Source: Zhongshania sp. (GTDB lineage Bacteria; Pseudomonadota; Gammaproteobacteria; Pseudomonadales; Spongiibacteraceae). Taken from it: a stretch of DNA of 64,000 nucleotides. The stretch's first letter is position 1. Each line of letters begins with the position of its first letter. The stretch is taken from assembly GCA_018066965.1 (NCBI GenBank), contig JAGPVP010000026.1, positions 1-64,000 of the forward strand, written 5' to 3'. Under the pieces are notes generated by a model. That model worked only from the letters and a program-made list of their open reading frames with translations, ran no database searches and had not been told where the DNA came from. Of the stretch, positions 27,794 to 35,747 are shown in pieces. Position numbers and translations under genes: made by a program.

Positions 27794-28564
27794 ATGACTC
27801 ACCCCACTGCACCCATAGGCAAGCCGGGCGATATTTTAAACTGGCCGATGTTGAAAATAAGCTACCTCACCGACCCTGCTTGTATTGCCGCGCTATTGCC
27901 ACCGGGTATCAGCCCCGGCAAAACCCCAAAGGTCACGTTGACTATTTACAATTTTCCAGTATTAAATGAGCCAGAATATGGCTGCGTGGTAAACATCGAT
28001 GCTAATTACAGCGGTATAGAAGGTGAGTACACGCTGGGCATCGCTATTGACCAAGAAGCGGCGATATACGGCAGTCATGAGCGCTGGGGACAGCCTAAGT
28101 TTTATGGCGAAACCAAGTATTTCCGTTTGATGGATTATATTAGCGCGAGCGTTACGCACCGTGGTTATACCTTCCTTGAATACAGCGGCCAAGTCGCTGG
28201 CCCCGGTGAAATCCCTCCTGAATTTGAAACCAATGAATGGTGGATTAAATGTTTGCGCGGTGTCGATATGGCTTCGACTGACTATGATTTTCCACCCCAT
28301 GTTGTGCGGGTATACAGTAAATACGGCACCGCCTATGTTGAAAAATTACGCGGCAAACTGACCCTTAGCGACAGTCCTTGGGATCCTGTCGCGAGTAAGT
28401 TGCCAGTGCGCAGCGAGCCTGCAGCGCATTTGTGGACCCCGATATTCCTAGATCGCAAGATTACGCTAGAAGGGCCTTTAGATCCTGAAGGCTTTCAGCC
28501 GTTTGCGGATACCATCGGTGGTTCTCGTTGGCCGGGAGAGTTTGGCGCGCCTAAGAAGGGCTAG
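27794..28564 (+). CDS. Acetoacetate decarboxylase-family protein
   Basis: The 256-residue protein has the ADC-superfamily fold signatures: an N-terminal IGKPG, a central beta-cone with EGEYTLGIAIDQEAAIYGSHERWGQPK (in parts) and the Lys in WGQPKFYGE (Lys102). That Lys aligns with the Schiff-base Lys of acetoacetate decarboxylase, but the second Lys of the PKK pair, which tunes its pKa, is Phe here. Many relatives are not true decarboxylases but aldolase-dehydratase-like. Placed in an operon with a Rieske oxygenase, it probably acts on a ring- or side-chain product. Function uncertain. Confidence 0.82.
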   Translation: MTHPTAPIGKPGDILNWPMLKISYLTDPACIAALLPPGISPGKTPKVTLTIYNFPVLNEPEYGCVVNIDANYSGIEGEYTLGIAIDQEAAIYGSHERWGQPKFYGETKYFRLMDYISASVTHRGYTFLEYSGQVAGPGEIPPEFETNEWWIKCLRGVDMASTDYDFPPHVVRVYSKYGTAYVEKLRGKLTLSDSPWDPVASKLPVRSEPAAHLWTPIFLDRKITLEGPLDPEGFQPFADTIGGSRWPGEFGAPKKG

Positions 28565-28620
28565 TCGTGCTTGTGTGGCGGGCACTCATGACGCCACTTA
28601 TCGCATGGCTGGCGGGATTG

Positions 28621-28648
28621 CCTCGGTATTGCTTTATACCGAGGTTTT
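28621..28648 (+). terminator. Intrinsic terminator of the Rieske/ADC operon
   Basis: A 9-bp perfect stem CCTCGGTAT/ATACCGAGG with a 6-base loop, followed by TTTT and A/T-rich sequence. It lies just after the ADC-family gene and overlaps the 3' end of the convergent TetR gene. Confidence 0.75.
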
Positions 28649-29251
28649 AATAATAAAAGCGGGTATAACAAAGTCCTTAATATATTGCCGAATTTGCTCG
28701 GCCGAGCACTCGGCTTCAATCGCCATACGTGAAAAATTATGCTGCATGATGATGATCCAGTTAATGATGTCGGAGTCATCGATTTTAAGAATATGCGCGT
28801 CATCCGCACTTAATTTTTTCAGTAGGGGCTTCCAAGTCTCGGATATCGCATCTTTTATTGGCGATTCTTCACCGTTCAATATGGTTTTAAACACGTGAGA
28901 GGTTTCCACTAGTACTCGCACGCTTTCGTCTTTAAATGCCTGTTCTGCGCTCGACAGAAAATACACTTCTAAGGCTTGCTCCATACTTGTACAGCCACTA
29001 ATTTTTGCCTTGATTTTGGCGTTAAATTGCTCGGCGCGGTAGGCTAAAAAGCTACTGATTAGGTTGTTTCGGTTGCTATATTTACGGTAAATAGTGATTC
29101 GGCTTAAGCCTGCTTGTTCCGCAATATTCTCCATGGTGGTTTTTTCTAAACCATAAATCTTGATGCAACTAGTAACAGCCTCCATAAGCACTTGACGCTT
29201 TTTTTCGGCAGTTTTCGCTGTTATTTGTGTATTTTTCGTGGAAGTTAGCAT
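28634..29251 (-). CDS. TetR/AcrR-family regulator next to TonB-dependent receptor
   Basis: A TetR-family protein of about 205 residues. HTH (counted from the chosen start): TTMENIAEQAGLSRITIYRKYSNRNNL in parts (IAEQAGLSRITIYRKY), then a helical effector domain. The frame is open to 29341, but that start is TTG without a ribosome site and lies on an operator-like sequence; ATG 29251 gives the usual TetR N-terminus. It is divergent from the receptor gene. Two matching 16-bp motifs in the shared region suggest it represses the receptor and itself. Confidence 0.85.
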   Translation of the reverse strand: MLTSTKNTQITAKTAEKKRQVLMEAVTSCIKIYGLEKTTMENIAEQAGLSRITIYRKYSNRNNLISSFLAYRAEQFNAKIKAKISGCTSMEQALEVYFLSSAEQAFKDESVRVLVETSHVFKTILNGEESPIKDAISETWKPLLKKLSADDAHILKIDDSDIINWIIIMQHNFSRMAIEAECSAEQIRQYIKDFVIPAFIIKTSV

Positions 29252-29322
29252 GTTTTGGCTTTGTTGGAATTCCTGTTTAGAGGCGATGAGTCTTGCACGG
29301 GGATGGCAGCAAAGTCGAAATA

Positions 29323-29338
29323 TTAATCGATTTGTTAA
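29323..29338. promoter_or_regulatory. Operator candidate 1 (TetR)
   Basis: The 16-bp motif TTAATCGATTTGTTAA, with TTA/TAA ends and a CGAT core, recurs 121 bases away with 14 of 16 bases identical. It lies 72 bases upstream of the chosen TetR start, consistent with autoregulation. Confidence 0.55.
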
Positions 29339-29443
29339 CAAGATAGCAATTTGATACCGCCGCTTAGGGGCGGTGGCAGGGTTGCTATTTGCGGGCTAGC
29401 TTGTAAGCGAGTCGGAGAGTGTGAACCCGCAATCAAAATTAAT

Positions 29444-29459
29444 TTAATCGATTAGCTAA
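29444..29459. promoter_or_regulatory. Operator candidate 2 (TetR)
   Basis: TTAATCGATTAGCTAA, the second copy of the motif at 29323. It ends three bases before the -35 box of the receptor promoter, where a bound repressor would interfere with polymerase. Confidence 0.55.
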
Positions 29460-29462
29460 ATC

Positions 29463-29491
29463 TTGACACACTAAATGATACGTATTATAAA
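29463..29491 (+). promoter_or_regulatory. Strong sigma70 promoter of the TonB-dependent receptor gene
   Basis: TTGACA (29463-29468, exact consensus), 17-bp spacer, TATAAA (29486-29491). Predicted start near 29498, giving a leader of about 60 bases. An operator candidate abuts its upstream edge. Confidence 0.7.
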
Positions 29492-29560
29492 TATTTGTAA
29501 CAAAGCGATGACAGAGATCTCGCTGACAATAATTATTAACAAATGGAAGGTGCGCAATAA

Positions 29561-31948
29561 ATGGCCAGTTTAGTGAGTCCGACAGGACGCGTGGCAAATC
29601 TGCAAGAAAGGCCCTCAATGTTTGGGCGCTTACGTTTAGCTCGGGCGATCTCACTGGTATCCCTCAGTACTGTCGTCCTTGCGGGTTCACCTGCTTGGGC
29701 GCAGAAAGAGGCGGGTACTGAGACTCGCGCTAAGAACCGACTAATTGAAGAAGTAGTTGTTATGGCGCAGAAACGCGCCGAAGACGCGCAGGATGTTCCA
29801 ATTTCGCTTTCTGCGTTTTCGGAGCAGAAGCTAGATGCAATGGGTATCGACGATCCTAAAGATTTAGCTCAGTTCACACCGGGGATGTATTACGGTCAGA
29901 CGGTAAACTTCGCGGTAATTTATATTCGTGGTGTGGGTAGTGATGCCTTCCTGCCAGATTCCGACCCCAGCGTTGCTACTTACATTGACGGTATTTACTA
30001 CCCGTTTGCTAACGGTCAGTCGCAGGCATTTGGTGCGGTTGAACGGGTAGAGGTGTTAAAAGGGCCGCAGGGTACCTTGTTTGGTCGGAATTCTACCGGT
30101 GGTGCCATTAATATTATCACCAAGTCACCGGGTGTGGAGCCTGAGGCCTCGGTCTTGGCGAGCAAAGAGAGCTTTGACAGTACCAATCTTCGCTTGCATG
30201 GAAGCACCCCAATCACTGACTGGTTAGCCGCGAGCGTGTCATATACCAAGGCAGAAGCAGACAATTACTACAAGGGTACGCGTGGTGATGGTAATGGTGG
30301 CAGAGAGTCATTCCCTAAAGAGGAAAGTGAAGGCTACCGGATGAAAATTCGTTTCTCGCCGACCGAGAACATGGACTTAAACCTCGCTTATATTAAATTC
30401 GATCAATACGGTGTTAGCTCGACAGCTATGCCAAATGTGGCGCCAAGCGTGCTTGCGCAAACCTTGGGTATCGAAGCGCAAACCCGAGAATATTATGTTG
30501 ATGTCGACGTACCAAGTTACTTCTCTTTAGACAACGATGTGTACTACGGACAGTTTGAATGGCGCACCGATTGGTTCGACATGAAAATTCTGGCCAGCAA
30601 ACAAGATATCGCAACCGACAACGTCTATGACTTTGACGGCTCCGATACTCCTTTTATCACCTTTGATGCTAAGGGCCAGTTTGCAGACGTAAAAACCCAA
30701 GAGATTCAGTTCTTGTCGAACGAAAATGGACCGGAGTGGATAGAGTGGATTGTCGGTGCCTTCCATTTAGAGCAAGAGTCAGGGTTTCCACTTAACCGTT
30801 TGTCGGTGCTGGGCTTGGATCTAAGTGATGGTGCTTTATTGGGGATTCCGGTACCGCAAGGTCTAGTTGATGTGGTTAGTGGCTTAACCAGCGGTTTGGG
30901 GATTTCTGTGCCAGATGGTGTGTCACTTGGTTTGGTGTCGTTGTTGGGGACTAAGTCAACGGCGTATTTTGCGCAATCTACGTTGCACTTCACTGATGAT
31001 TTATACCTGACCTTGGGTGGTCGTTATCAAGAAGAGACCCGTGGCGTTATTGAATCTAGTGTTGGTCTTGTCGGCTTAGATGGCAGTAATAGCAGCCTGC
31101 TGCAATTCAGCCGTCCAGTATCAGACACCAATAATTTCTCACCTAAGGTTTCGGTGGGGTATAACTTTAGCGATGACATCTTGGCCTACGCAACATATAC
31201 ACAAGGTTATAAGAGTGGCACCTTCAATACTGTCAACGTATACGATGAGCCAGAATACGTTCGTCCAGAAACAGTAACCACCAAAGAGATAGGTCTTAAA
31301 TCCCAATTCTTTGATCAAGGTTTAACAATGAACTTTGCGATTTTTGAAAATGAAATCGAAGATTTACAAGTTCAGTTTATTTCCTTATTGAGCGGTGGTG
31401 CAGTATCACTTGAGAATGCGGGTGGCGCGAGAATTCGCGGTATTGATTTCGATTCGCAATGGGTGCCAATGCCAAATATGAATCCAGGACTTGTGCTTGC
31501 ATTAACTGGGTCGTACCTTGATTCTGAGTACACCTCGTATGTGAACGGTAGTGGTTATAACGAAGGCGACGGTTTCTACAATAACCGCCAGGGCGACTTT
31601 ACGGGGAACCGTGTAACACGTACGCCTAAATTCAGCGGAAGTTTTGGTCTAAACCAAGTTATTGAAGTGTCGGATATCGGTGAGCTGGAGTTTTCTACCA
31701 GCGTTTACTACAACCAAGGGTTCTATTACCTAGCCCAAAATTCGCCTGTATCGTGGGAAGATGAATATTATGTGGTAGATGCAGCATTAGGATTTTTGCA
31801 TTACGACACGAATATTCGGGTAACTGCCTTTGGTAAAAACTTAAGCGATGATCGTTATACCTACTCACAATTTCATACTGATGCAGGACGTTCAGATTAT
31901 TTAGCGCCGCCAAGAACATTCGGTGTGAAAGTGAACTGGGAATATTGA
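29561..31948 (+). CDS. TonB-dependent outer-membrane receptor
   Basis: A 795-residue receptor: signal peptide ending at about AWA-QK, TonB box region IEEVVVMAQKR, plug domain (about 75-190; GPQGTLFGRNSTGGAINI) and a 22-strand barrel ending in the aromatic VNWEY. It imports a ligand using TonB/ExbBD energy. The subfamily resembles large 'xenobiotic' receptors of degraders, not classic siderophore receptors. An external loop at residues of about 413-466 is unusually rich in Leu, Gly, Val and Pro and includes LLGIPVP, similar to the neighbouring small exported protein. GGAAGG precedes the ATG. Control by the divergent TetR points to a non-iron ligand. Confidence 0.93.
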   Translation: MASLVSPTGRVANLQERPSMFGRLRLARAISLVSLSTVVLAGSPAWAQKEAGTETRAKNRLIEEVVVMAQKRAEDAQDVPISLSAFSEQKLDAMGIDDPKDLAQFTPGMYYGQTVNFAVIYIRGVGSDAFLPDSDPSVATYIDGIYYPFANGQSQAFGAVERVEVLKGPQGTLFGRNSTGGAINIITKSPGVEPEASVLASKESFDSTNLRLHGSTPITDWLAASVSYTKAEADNYYKGTRGDGNGGRESFPKEESEGYRMKIRFSPTENMDLNLAYIKFDQYGVSSTAMPNVAPSVLAQTLGIEAQTREYYVDVDVPSYFSLDNDVYYGQFEWRTDWFDMKILASKQDIATDNVYDFDGSDTPFITFDAKGQFADVKTQEIQFLSNENGPEWIEWIVGAFHLEQESGFPLNRLSVLGLDLSDGALLGIPVPQGLVDVVSGLTSGLGISVPDGVSLGLVSLLGTKSTAYFAQSTLHFTDDLYLTLGGRYQEETRGVIESSVGLVGLDGSNSSLLQFSRPVSDTNNFSPKVSVGYNFSDDILAYATYTQGYKSGTFNTVNVYDEPEYVRPETVTTKEIGLKSQFFDQGLTMNFAIFENEIEDLQVQFISLLSGGAVSLENAGGARIRGIDFDSQWVPMPNMNPGLVLALTGSYLDSEYTSYVNGSGYNEGDGFYNNRQGDFTGNRVTRTPKFSGSFGLNQVIEVSDIGELEFSTSVYYNQGFYYLAQNSPVSWEDEYYVVDAALGFLHYDTNIRVTAFGKNLSDDRYTYSQFHTDAGRSDYLAPPRTFGVKVNWEY

Positions 31949-31974
31949 TTTAGGAAATTAATTGAAGAATTTTT

Positions 31975-31999
31975 GCGCCCTTCGGGGCGCTTTTTTTTT
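31975..31999 (+). terminator. Intrinsic terminator of the receptor gene
   Basis: Stem GCGCCC/GGGCGC (31975-31980, 31985-31990) with a TTCG tetraloop and nine T (31991-31999): a textbook Rho-independent terminator. Confidence 0.93.
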
Positions 32000-32070
32000 G
32001 CCGAAATTAACAGTAGTGAGATTGGGTAGGTATTGTTTTATGTGCCGTCGTTGGGGTATGAAATTTACTC

Positions 32071-32100
32071 AAAAAAAACCCTGCTAAAGCAGGGCAAAAA
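32071..32100. terminator. Bidirectional terminator
   Basis: Stem CCCTGC/GCAGGG (32079-32084, 32089-32094), with eight A on the left and five A on the right. On the minus strand it ends the small exported protein gene with a T run. Confidence 0.85.
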
Positions 32101-32121
32101 TACATAAATAAAAATTTAGTT

Positions 32122-32463
32122 TTACAATCCTGGAAGCGTGCCTAGAGCGCCTAGAGGATTGCCGTCGAGGGTGAGTAAGGCGCCAATCTCATCAATTGGG
32201 TTACCTAGCAGAATGCCGGTAAGTGTACTGGCCTGCGGTGCTAAGCCTACTACCACGGGGGTGAGGGGGCTGCTGAATAATAATGTGGTAACAACCGGCA
32301 GCCCTTCGCCAACGCCTACCGCAGTTAAAGAGGTAACAAGACTGGCTGGAGCGACGTCACCAATAGCGGGTATAGGTAAACCTAAAAACTGTGCATTTGA
32401 CAGCGACGAACTAAGGGCGAGAACAGCGGCTGCCATAAGTGGTTTTGTAGATATTTTTTTCAT
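32122..32463 (-). CDS. Small exported Leu/Gly/Pro-rich protein of unknown function
   Basis: A 113-residue protein with a clear signal peptide (MKKIS start; cleavage SNA-QF at about 24/25). The mature part of about 89 residues has no Lys, Arg, His or Cys, two Phe as the only aromatic residues, and five acidic residues; it is dominated by Leu, Gly, Val, Pro, Thr and Ala with motifs LGLPIP, GNPIDEIG and GNPLGALG. I do not recognise the family. ATG 32463 has GGAG 7 bases upstream; a longer frame to 32496 is less likely. It faces the TonB-dependent receptor tail to tail, and the receptor has a loop of similar composition. Confidence 0.7.
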   Translation of the reverse strand: MKKISTKPLMAAAVLALSSSLSNAQFLGLPIPAIGDVAPASLVTSLTAVGVGEGLPVVTTLLFSSPLTPVVVGLAPQASTLTGILLGNPIDEIGALLTLDGNPLGALGTLPGL

Positions 32464-32496
32464 CGTGAACTCCATTTTTGTTACGCTAATTATCAT

Positions 32497-32821
32497 CGTT
32501 ATAAATTTAATCTAACATGATTAGGTTGTAAAATTAAACTTTTATTTTTTGTGTACAAGTTCCGTTTTAATTGAGGTTTTACTCAGCTTCACATGATGAA
32601 TAGCGATCGCTTACAGCATTGTCAGGCGATCTGACTTCGCCCCATAGTGGTGCGGGCAGTGTTCCGTGTTGGTGCGATATTGGCGGTTGATATTTTAGAC
32701 GAGTTCTTGGTAATTCACTTAAAGGCCCATAGAATAGGTATTCAGCGGGCTTGGCATGAAACCTGTATTAGTGCTAATGTCCGCACTCTTGGTGACATTG
32801 GACGAATTACAATTTGAAAAT
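32497..32821. other. Intergenic region before the guanidine riboswitch
   Basis: No convincing gene. It holds the promoters of the divergent small-protein gene and the guanidine operon. TTGGCA (32751-32756) with TAATGT (32775-32780, 18-bp spacer) is one possible operon promoter. A sigma54-type match is weak and lacks the -12 GC. Confidence 0.35.
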
Positions 32822-32944
32822 GGAAAGCTAGGGTTCCGATCTCAATATTCTTGAGGTGACTGGTCCGAGAGCTTTCGACCTTCGGCGCATTTAGCAACTA
32901 TGCTAAATCACAAGGTTACACGGCGGGACAAAAGCCCGGGAGAC
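32821..32944 (+). ncRNA. Guanidine-I (ykkC) riboswitch
   Basis: The sequence carries the conserved ykkC-class guanidine-I elements in order: GGAAAGCTAGGGTTCCG (32822-32838), CTGGTCCGAGAG (32860-32871), a variable hairpin arm (32886-32909), then ACGGCGGGACAAAAGCCCGGGAGA in parts (ACGGCGGGACAAAA, GCCCGGGAGA, ending near 32944). It senses free guanidine and turns on downstream genes. A GGCGA/TCGCC hairpin (32949-32961) follows with no T run, and AGGAG comes right after it, so control is more likely at translation start than by termination. The downstream genes are exactly a guanidine import and breakdown set. Confidence 0.95.
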
Positions 32945-33005
32945 GATCGGCGATATTCGCCAGGAGTGCTCTATGAATCCGTGTAAGACCGCTGGAGGTT
33001 TACCC

Positions 33006-34049
33006 ATGAAGCGATTTGCCGCTTTACTTCTTACCCTGACGTTCTCGTCATTCTCTGCTGCCGCTACCGACAGCTTTAAAATTTGCTGGTCTATTTACGT
33101 GGGTTGGATGCCTTGGGGCTACGGCGCCGAGCAAAAAATCGTAGACAAGTGGGCTAAAAAATATGACCTTGACATTGAGGTTGTACAGATCAACGACTAC
33201 ATCGAATCCATCAACCAATACACCACCGGCGAATTTGCCGCCTGTGCCATGACCAATATGGACGCATTGACTATTCCCGCCGCTGGCGGTGTCGATAGCA
33301 CCGCGTTGATCGTTGGTGACTTTTCAAACGGCAATGATGGTGTGGTGCTCAAAGGCTCCAAAAAACTGCAAGACATAAAGGGCCAGCGGGTTAACTTGGT
33401 TGAGTTGAGTGTTTCGCATTACCTTCTTGCGCGTGGTTTAGAAAGCGTGGGTATGAGTGAGTCTGATGTGACTGTGGTGAATACCTCTGACGCCGATATG
33501 GTTGCAGTATTCCCAACAGCTGGCGTCACATCGGTAACGACATGGAATCCTCTGTTAAGCGAAATTTTAACGATGCCTGATGCGAATATGGTATTCGACT
33601 CCTCAAAAATCCCCGGCGAAATTATCGACTTATTAGTGATCAATACCGACGTACTGAAAGCCAACCCTAATTTGGGTAAAGCGCTAACTGGCGCATGGTA
33701 TGAAATTATGGCGACCATGAGCGATGCCGGTAAAACAGGTGTGGCGGCGCGTACTGAAATGGGCACGGCGTCTGGCACCGATCTAGCTGGTTACGAAGCA
33801 CAATTGGCAAGCACAAAAATGTTTTACAGCGCTGAGAGCGCGGTGGAATTTACCAACAGCGCCGCGTTGAAAACGACGATGAAGAATGTGGCTGAATTCT
33901 CCTTCGAACATGGCTTGCTAGGTGAAGGCGCACCGGATGCTGGCTTTATTGGCATAGAAACACCCGCTGGTGTGTTTGGTAATAGCAGTAATATTAAACT
34001 CCGCTTTGATCCTAGTTATATGCAAATGGCTGCCGACGGAAAACTGTAA
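33006..34049 (+). CDS. ABC transporter substrate-binding protein (guanidine uptake)
   Basis: A 347-residue periplasmic binding protein of the NitT/TauT type (SsuA/ThiY-like): signal peptide ending at about AAA-TD, then FKICWSIYVGWMPWGYGAEQKIV (in parts) and the ligand-lobe motif typical of the class. The riboswitch and operon mates argue that it binds guanidine, although homologues are usually labelled taurine, nitrate or urea carriers. Two in-frame starts each have a ribosome site: ATG 32973 (AGGAG, 6-base spacing) and ATG 33006 (GGAGG, 7-base spacing). The second gives a normal signal peptide and is chosen. Confidence 0.88.
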   Translation: MKRFAALLLTLTFSSFSAAATDSFKICWSIYVGWMPWGYGAEQKIVDKWAKKYDLDIEVVQINDYIESINQYTTGEFAACAMTNMDALTIPAAGGVDSTALIVGDFSNGNDGVVLKGSKKLQDIKGQRVNLVELSVSHYLLARGLESVGMSESDVTVVNTSDADMVAVFPTAGVTSVTTWNPLLSEILTMPDANMVFDSSKIPGEIIDLLVINTDVLKANPNLGKALTGAWYEIMATMSDAGKTGVAARTEMGTASGTDLAGYEAQLASTKMFYSAESAVEFTNSAALKTTMKNVAEFSFEHGLLGEGAPDAGFIGIETPAGVFGNSSNIKLRFDPSYMQMAADGKL

Positions 34050-34147
34050 GTAAGTGGCGCTATGCTAGGCCCAAACAATTACCTAGCGTAGCGCCCGATA
34101 GTAAGAGCGGTAAAAGCAGTAGCAAATAGCAGTAAAACAAGGTCTCT

Positions 34148-34972
34148 ATGAAACGACTTATTAATTTCACACCCGCGCGTATATGGCGAATCGGTCTGGC
34201 CTTGCTGCCATTCGCGATTATTATTCTGATTTATATTTCTGCGTCAGACGCTCGGCTTGCAGAAAATCCTCAGGATAAATTACTGCCTAGCTTTACTCAG
34301 ATGGGCGACGCTATTCAGCGTCTTGCCTTTGAGCCCAGCAAACGCAGCGGTGACTATTTGTTTTGGCAAGATACCATGAGCAGTCTCCGTCGCTTGGGCT
34401 TGGGTATGGTAATTGCTGCGTCTTTGGGAATGTTTTTTGGCCTAATGACAGGGGCTTTACCGGTATTAAATGCCAGCTTTGCGCCGCTGCTTACCGTGGT
34501 GTCGTTGGTGCCACCAATGGCCTTGCTACCGGTACTTTTTATTGTGTTTGGCTTGGGTGAGGTGTCGAAAGTCGCCTTGATTGCCATTGGTGTGACACCC
34601 TTTATTGCCAGAGATATTCAAAAGCGGACCTTAGAGATTCCCCGTGAACAATTAGTTAAGGCGCAGACCTTGGGTGCTAATAGCGGCCAGATTATTCTCC
34701 GTGTATTAATACCCCAGTTAATGCCGCGACTGATTGACGCGGTGCGTCTGTCATTGGGCTCGGCGTGGTTGTTCTTGATTGCTGCTGAGGCAATTGCGTC
34801 CACAGATGGCTTGGGTTACCGCGTATTCTTGGTGCGCCGTTATCTTTCTATGGATGTGATTTTGCCCTACGTGGCATGGATAACTGTGCTGGCGTTTACC
34901 ATCGATTATTGCCTAGCTCGTTTGAGCCGCTTTGCCTTTCCTTGGCATGCGCAGCAGGAGGGCAAGTCATGA
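34148..34972 (+). CDS. ABC transporter permease (guanidine uptake)
   Basis: A 274-residue inner-membrane permease with about six membrane segments and the EAA loop typical of binding-protein-dependent transporters (QTLGANSGQIILRVLIPQLMPR in parts: LGANSGQIILRVLIPQ). It is the NitT/TauT-family partner of the preceding binding protein. Its TGA overlaps the ATPase start (ATGA at 34969), so the two are co-translated. Confidence 0.9.
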   Translation: MKRLINFTPARIWRIGLALLPFAIIILIYISASDARLAENPQDKLLPSFTQMGDAIQRLAFEPSKRSGDYLFWQDTMSSLRRLGLGMVIAASLGMFFGLMTGALPVLNASFAPLLTVVSLVPPMALLPVLFIVFGLGEVSKVALIAIGVTPFIARDIQKRTLEIPREQLVKAQTLGANSGQIILRVLIPQLMPRLIDAVRLSLGSAWLFLIAAEAIASTDGLGYRVFLVRRYLSMDVILPYVAWITVLAFTIDYCLARLSRFAFPWHAQQEGKS

Positions 34973-35745
34973 TTGAAATTAAAAATATATGGAAGCGCTT
35001 TGGCGACAACGTCATTTTAGAAAACATTTCCGCCACCGTAAAAGAAGGTGAATTTATCACCTTGGTGGGTGCCTCTGGCTGCGGCAAAAGTACGTTTCTG
35101 AAAATGCTCTTAGGTACCGACTCGGCATCGCAGGGCAGCATATTGCTAGACGGCAAGCCGATTCCCTCTGAGCCAGATGCCGAGCGCGGTGTGGTTTTTC
35201 AGCAGTATTCGGTGTTTCCCCATTTAAGCGTACTAGAAAACGTGGTGATTGCTCGCGAGTTTGAAAAAACAAAGCTCGGATTTTTGTGGGGCGGTGCAAA
35301 GAAAGCTGCGCGTGCAGAGGCGGCGGAGCTATTAGATATTGTTGGCTTGAGTCATATGCGGAATCGCTATCCCGATGAGCTGTCAGGCGGCATGCGCCAG
35401 CGCTTAGCCATCGCTCAGGCATTAATTTTAAAGCCGCGAATTCTATTATTAGATGAACCCTTTGGAGCCTTGGACCCCGGTATTCGTGCCGACATGCATG
35501 AGCTGGTCTTAGATCTTTGGCGCAAACACAAACTCACTATATTTATGGTTACCCATGACTTGAAAGAGGGTTTCCATTTGGGAACACGCTTGTGGGTCTT
35601 CGACAAGCGGCGGGTGGATGCCCATGCCCCAAATGCCTATGGCGCAGGTATTACTTATGACTTGCCGGTAGGTGTGTGCGAGCAAGAAATACTGGATGAA
35701 ATTGACGAAAGTCTGAGTGTTAAACATCAGACGGAGCATGTATAA
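34969..35745 (+). CDS. ABC transporter ATP-binding protein (guanidine uptake)
   Basis: A 258-residue ATPase: Walker A GASGCGKST, Q-loop VVFQQYSVF, signature LSGGMRQRL, Walker B ILLLDEP, and switch His in VTHDL. It powers the transporter formed with the two preceding genes. The frame is open further upstream (34876), but ATG 34969, coupled to the permease stop, gives the usual MIEIKNIWKRF start. The next gene begins after two bases. Confidence 0.93.
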   Translation: MIEIKNIWKRFGDNVILENISATVKEGEFITLVGASGCGKSTFLKMLLGTDSASQGSILLDGKPIPSEPDAERGVVFQQYSVFPHLSVLENVVIAREFEKTKLGFLWGGAKKAARAEAAELLDIVGLSHMRNRYPDELSGGMRQRLAIAQALILKPRILLLDEPFGALDPGIRADMHELVLDLWRKHKLTIFMVTHDLKEGFHLGTRLWVFDKRRVDAHAPNAYGAGITYDLPVGVCEQEILDEIDESLSVKHQTEHV

Positions 35746-35747
35746 AA

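Noticed and set aside
32751-32766. Sigma54 (NtrC-type) promoter for the guanidine operon
   Set aside because: TGGCATG-AAAC-CTGTA matches the -24 element but lacks the essential GC at -12.
33006-35745. Annotation as taurine or nitrate ABC transporter
   Set aside because: The family resemblance is real, but no sulfonate or nitrate gene is linked and the riboswitch indicates guanidine.
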